Positions 14,141 through 17,062 of a stretch of DNA of 17,062 nucleotides are shown one piece after another (position 1 is the stretch's first letter; every line of letters begins with the position of its first letter). The stretch is from the NCBI GenBank assembly GCA_964640325.1, contig CAZXID010000034.1, positions 1 to 17,062 on the forward strand. The letters are read 5' to 3'. Under the pieces are notes generated by a model that saw only the letters and a list, made by a program, of their open reading frames with translations, was not told where the DNA came from and made no database searches. Origin of the DNA: DAOQAU01 sp964640325 (GTDB lineage: Bacteria > Cyanobacteriota > Vampirovibrionia > Gastranaerophilales > Gastranaerophilaceae). The translations under genes and the position numbers were made by a program.

Positions 14141-15724
14141 ATGGATATAAAAATCTTAGATTGCACTCTCCGAGACGGCGGCTACATAAATAACTGGGAA
14201 TTTGGTGAAAACGCCATTAAGATTATGATACAAAAATTATCACAATCAAAAATTGATATTATTGAATGCGGATTTTTAACAAATAAAACCTTTAAAAATG
14301 ACTTTACATTATTTGATAGAATTGAAGTTTTAGCCAAATATATTCATCCGAAAAATGAAGATTTAATGTATGTTGCAATGATTCAGTTCGGAAAAGACGA
14401 AATTAAATTAGAAAAAATTTCTGATTATAAAAAAGGATTTATCGACGGGATTAGAATTATATTTCAAGAACAAGACATAAATAAAGCTGTAAAATACGCT
14501 CAAAAAATAATGAAAAAAGGCTATAAAGTTTTTATGCAACCGGTTAAATTAAATTTTTATAATGATGAAAAATTGCTTAAATTAATACAAAAAATGAATA
14601 AATTAAATCCTCATGCTTTTTATATTGTCGATACATTTGGTTCTATGTACAAAAAAGACTTGTTAAAATTTTTTCATTTAATTGATAATAATCTGAAAGA
14701 AAATATCAAAATTGGATTTCATTCGCATAATAACCTACAGCTTTCTTTTTCTCTTGCCCAAACTCTTATAAATATAAAAACAAAAAGGGAAATTATTATT
14801 GATTCATCGGTTTTTGGAATGGGAAGAGGTGCAGGAAATCTTTCTACTGAGCTTTTGGCCAGATATATAAATGATAATATTCAAAATAAATACGAAATCA
14901 CTCCCCTTTTGAATATTTACGATGAACATTTGTCTTCAATTTTTGCCAAAACACCTTGGGGTTATTCCCTGCCGCATTTTTTAAGCGCAATTCATAATTG
15001 TCATCCTAATTATTCGACATACCTTTTAAACAAACAAACGATTTCCGTTGAAACAATTAACATTATCTTGAATCAAATTCCGCAAGAACATAAGAGCAAC
15101 TTCGACATTGAATTAATAGAAAATTTATACATAAAAATTCAACAAAACAGAGTTGATGACAAAAATACAAAAAAAATATTGAAAAACAAATTCAAAAACA
15201 AAAAAATTCTTATTTTAGCACCGGGTCAAACAATCTTGAATGAAAAAGACAAAATACAAAAATTTATAAATAAAGAAAAGCCAATTGTGATTAGCGTCAA
15301 TTTTCTTCATAAATCAGGAGATTATATGTTTGTCAGCAATACAAAAAGGTTTAAAAAAATCATTAATAATCTTCAATTAGACAAACCGATAATAATTACT
15401 TCAAATATTGCACAAGAAGAAAAAGAAAATGTTTATGTGCTTAACTATGAAAGCCTTTTACTTGATGATCACAGGGTAAGTGACAATGCGGGGCTTATTC
15501 TTATTAAATTTCTGATAAATATAGGGGCAAAAGAAGTTTTTCTTGCCGGATTTGACGGATTTGACCCAAATAAAGAAAAAAATTACTTTGACCAAAAGTT
15601 AATAAATAATGTTGAAATTGACGAATTAATTAAAAGAAGTGAAGCGATAAAAGAAAATCTTACCAAAATATCAAAAGTAAATAATCTTTCAATTTTAACA
15701 ACTTCATTATATGATGATAAATGA
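14141..15724 (+). CDS. DRE-TIM aldolase fused to a Maf/MptE-like domain
   Basis: The 527-residue product has two parts. Residues 1 to about 300 are a DRE-TIM/HMGL-like aldolase of the 4-hydroxy-2-oxovalerate aldolase type: DCTLRDGGYINNW at 7-19 (R11, D12), metal ligands H194 and H196 in HSHNN, and GMGRGAGNLSTE at 226-237. These enzymes make or break a C-C bond with pyruvate. Residues about 345-527 hold ILILAPGQTI (APGQT 360-364), a SDNAG helix at 447-451 and EVFLAGFDGFD (470-475), the same motif order as in the gene at 12356, so a second Maf/GT42-like domain. The frame reaches back to an ATG at 14078 inside the previous gene, but the ATG at 14141 starts exactly at the family N-terminus. The gap to the cytidylyltransferase is one base. 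The aldolase call is firm; the substrate is unknown. Confidence 0.82.
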   Translation: MDIKILDCTLRDGGYINNWEFGENAIKIMIQKLSQSKIDIIECGFLTNKTFKNDFTLFDRIEVLAKYIHPKNEDLMYVAMIQFGKDEIKLEKISDYKKGFIDGIRIIFQEQDINKAVKYAQKIMKKGYKVFMQPVKLNFYNDEKLLKLIQKMNKLNPHAFYIVDTFGSMYKKDLLKFFHLIDNNLKENIKIGFHSHNNLQLSFSLAQTLINIKTKREIIIDSSVFGMGRGAGNLSTELLARYINDNIQNKYEITPLLNIYDEHLSSIFAKTPWGYSLPHFLSAIHNCHPNYSTYLLNKQTISVETINIILNQIPQEHKSNFDIELIENLYIKIQQNRVDDKNTKKILKNKFKNKKILILAPGQTILNEKDKIQKFINKEKPIVISVNFLHKSGDYMFVSNTKRFKKIINNLQLDKPIIITSNIAQEEKENVYVLNYESLLLDDHRVSDNAGLILIKFLINIGAKEVFLAGFDGFDPNKEKNYFDQKLINNVEIDELIKRSEAIKENLTKISKVNNLSILTTSLYDDK

Positions 15725-15758
15725 TATTATTATGTTTTAAAATAAGGGTGGAATTAAA

Positions 15759-17062
15759 ATTAAAAATTTAAGAGAGCTTAAATCAAATAATATTATTTCA
15801 ATAGTTTTTTCTGTTGATAATAACTTTGTAGAACAATTATCAGTTACAATTGTTTCAATTTTGACTAATTCTAAAAAAAATGACTTTTTTGATTTTTATG
15901 TACTTGATGGCGGAATAAAAGATAAGAAAAAAAAACGAATCGAAAAATTAAAAAAAATTAAACCATTCAATTTAAAATATATAAAAATAAATGATGATGA
16001 TTTTAAAAATTGTCCGATTTATGAACATTTTACAAAAGCAACATATTACAGATTCAAATTATCCTCTTTGCTGGATTTGGACAAAGTATTGTACATGGAT
16101 TGTGATGTTTTAGTTAAAAAAAGCCTGAAATCATTATTTAATATTGAAATTAAAAATAAATATGCGGCAGTTGTACAAAATATGACAAGTGAAAATAATA
16201 TAAAGGAAAGAACCGAAACTCTTGGGTTAAATAAATATTTTAACGCCGGAGTCTTATTATTAAATTTAAAAAAAATCAGAGAAGATAATATTGAACAAAA
16301 ATGTTTTGATTTTGTAAAAATACATCCCGATAAAATAAGGTGGGTTGATCAATGTGTGTTAAATGCCGTCTTTAATGAGAACGTCGAATTCATTGATAAA
16401 AAATATAATTTTCAATATAATAAGATAAGTATTAACAACATTGATGAATTATATAAGAAAAATAAAAACGACATTGTTATTTTACATTTCGTAAGCAGTT
16501 TTAAACCTTGGATTCTCAAATACAAACATCCTTGTAGGTTTGATTATTACAAATATTTGGCAAAAACTCCCAATGGTAAAAGTTTGTTTTCAAGTTTATA
16601 CAAAGACTTTTTATTCTCCGTTGCTGATTGTTTATCAAGTTTTAAAAAACCTTCCGACAAAATAAAAGTGTCTGTAATATTAACCGTTTATAATATGGAA
16701 AAATATTTAAACCAATGTTTAGACAGTATTATAAATCAATCATTGAAAGATATTGAAATAATTTGTATTAATGACGGTTCAAAAGATTCCTCATTAAAAA
16801 TTCTAAAAAAGTATAAGAAAAAAGACAGGCGCATAATCATTCTAAATCAAAAAAACAAAGGTGCTGCTGTAAGTAGAAATATAGGAATAGATAAAGCCAA
16901 AGGTGAATATTTATCAATATTAGATTCGGACGACTTTTTTGATTTAACAATGCTAGAAAAAATGTATAATGTGGCAGTTAAAAACGATGCCGAAATAGTT
17001 AATTGCCACTCTAAACAGTTTGATGACAATTTGAATAAGTATAAATCAACTAATTTTATATT
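15759..17062 (+). CDS. GT8-GT2 double glycosyltransferase, cut by right edge
   Basis: An uninterrupted frame runs from 15741 to the window end. Residues about 14-260 (from ATT 15759) are a GT8 domain: IISIVFSVDNNFVEQLSVTI, the DxD metal site in YMDCDVLV (D114, D116), YFNAGVLLLNL and HFVSSFKPW (H243). From residue 304 a GT2 domain begins, VSVILTVYNMEKYLNQCLDS, with INDGSKDSS, GAAVSRNIGIDKAKGEY and LDSDDFF (D389, D391, D392). It is incomplete on the right. No ATG, GTG or TTG lies in frame between the stop at 15738 and the conserved core. The likely start is ATT at 15759, about 8 bases after AAGGGTGG; ATT at 15753 or 15792/15795 are alternatives, and a sequencing error or lesion is possible. It probably adds two sugars to a surface glycan. 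Confidence 0.82.
   Translation, partial: MKNLRELKSNNIISIVFSVDNNFVEQLSVTIVSILTNSKKNDFFDFYVLDGGIKDKKKKRIEKLKKIKPFNLKYIKINDDDFKNCPIYEHFTKATYYRFKLSSLLDLDKVLYMDCDVLVKKSLKSLFNIEIKNKYAAVVQNMTSENNIKERTETLGLNKYFNAGVLLLNLKKIREDNIEQKCFDFVKIHPDKIRWVDQCVLNAVFNENVEFIDKKYNFQYNKISINNIDELYKKNKNDIVILHFVSSFKPWILKYKHPCRFDYYKYLAKTPNGKSLFSSLYKDFLFSVADCLSSFKKPSDKIKVSVILTVYNMEKYLNQCLDSIINQSLKDIEIICINDGSKDSSLKILKKYKKKDRRIIILNQKNKGAAVSRNIGIDKAKGEYLSILDSDDFFDLTMLEKMYNVAVKNDAEIVNCHSKQFDDNLNKYKSTNFI

Noticed and set aside
16847..17029. Minus-strand frame with a hydrophobic end opposite the GT2 domain
   Set aside because: It is antisense to the intact GT2 motifs GAAVSRN and LDSDD.

Overview
The window is AT-rich, densely packed bacterial chromosome. 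It carries fliW/csrA (a flagellated lineage), uvrA, pyrF, alanine dehydrogenase and a surface-sugar locus. The flagellar, export and surface-polysaccharide genes fit a low-GC bacterium, probably with an outer membrane. My best guess is a member of the Vampirovibrionia/Melainabacteria (Gastranaerophilales type), but this rests on gene content and base composition only and is weak. There is no rRNA, tRNA, CRISPR array, transposase or plasmid/phage signature. The longest stretch without a gene is about 160 bases (7479-7639).

Layout. (1) 1-226, minus: the 5' part of an unrecognised gene that runs off the left edge. (2) 349-2237, plus: pyrF and ald, coupled by a one-base stop/start overlap and facing uvrA convergently. 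(3) 7478 down to 2241, minus: a tight five-gene run of an exported TPR protein, fliW, csrA, a second TPR-like protein and uvrA. FliW and CsrA overlap by 7 bases, as expected for an antagonist/regulator pair controlling flagellin translation. (4) 9907 down to 7640, minus: UDP-glucuronate decarboxylase and UDP-glucose 6-dehydrogenase. (5) 10000-12243, plus: UDP-galactopyranose mutase and UDP-glucose 4-epimerase. Regions 4 and 5 diverge from a shared 92-base promoter region and together turn UDP-glucose into UDP-glucuronate, UDP-xylose, UDP-galactose and UDP-galactofuranose. (6) 12356-17062, plus: a more AT-rich block with a coiled-coil/Maf-like (MptE-like) transferase candidate, a CMP-sugar synthetase, a DRE-TIM aldolase fused to a second Maf-like domain, and a GT8-GT2 double glycosyltransferase cut by the right edge.

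The most interesting part is region 6. A CMP-ulosonate cytidylyltransferase is translationally coupled to a pyruvate-type aldolase and two domains resembling CMP-sugar transferases, with no PEP-dependent NeuB-type synthase in view. This suggests a compact route that makes, activates and transfers an unusual 2-keto acid sugar, though this is inference. Also notable are two unrelated palindromic repeat elements inserted in frame inside uvrA and glf, lengthening both conserved proteins. A 48-bp tandem duplication at the glf/galE junction copies the galE ribosome binding site and start codon, and the GT8-GT2 gene has no ATG/GTG/TTG start.
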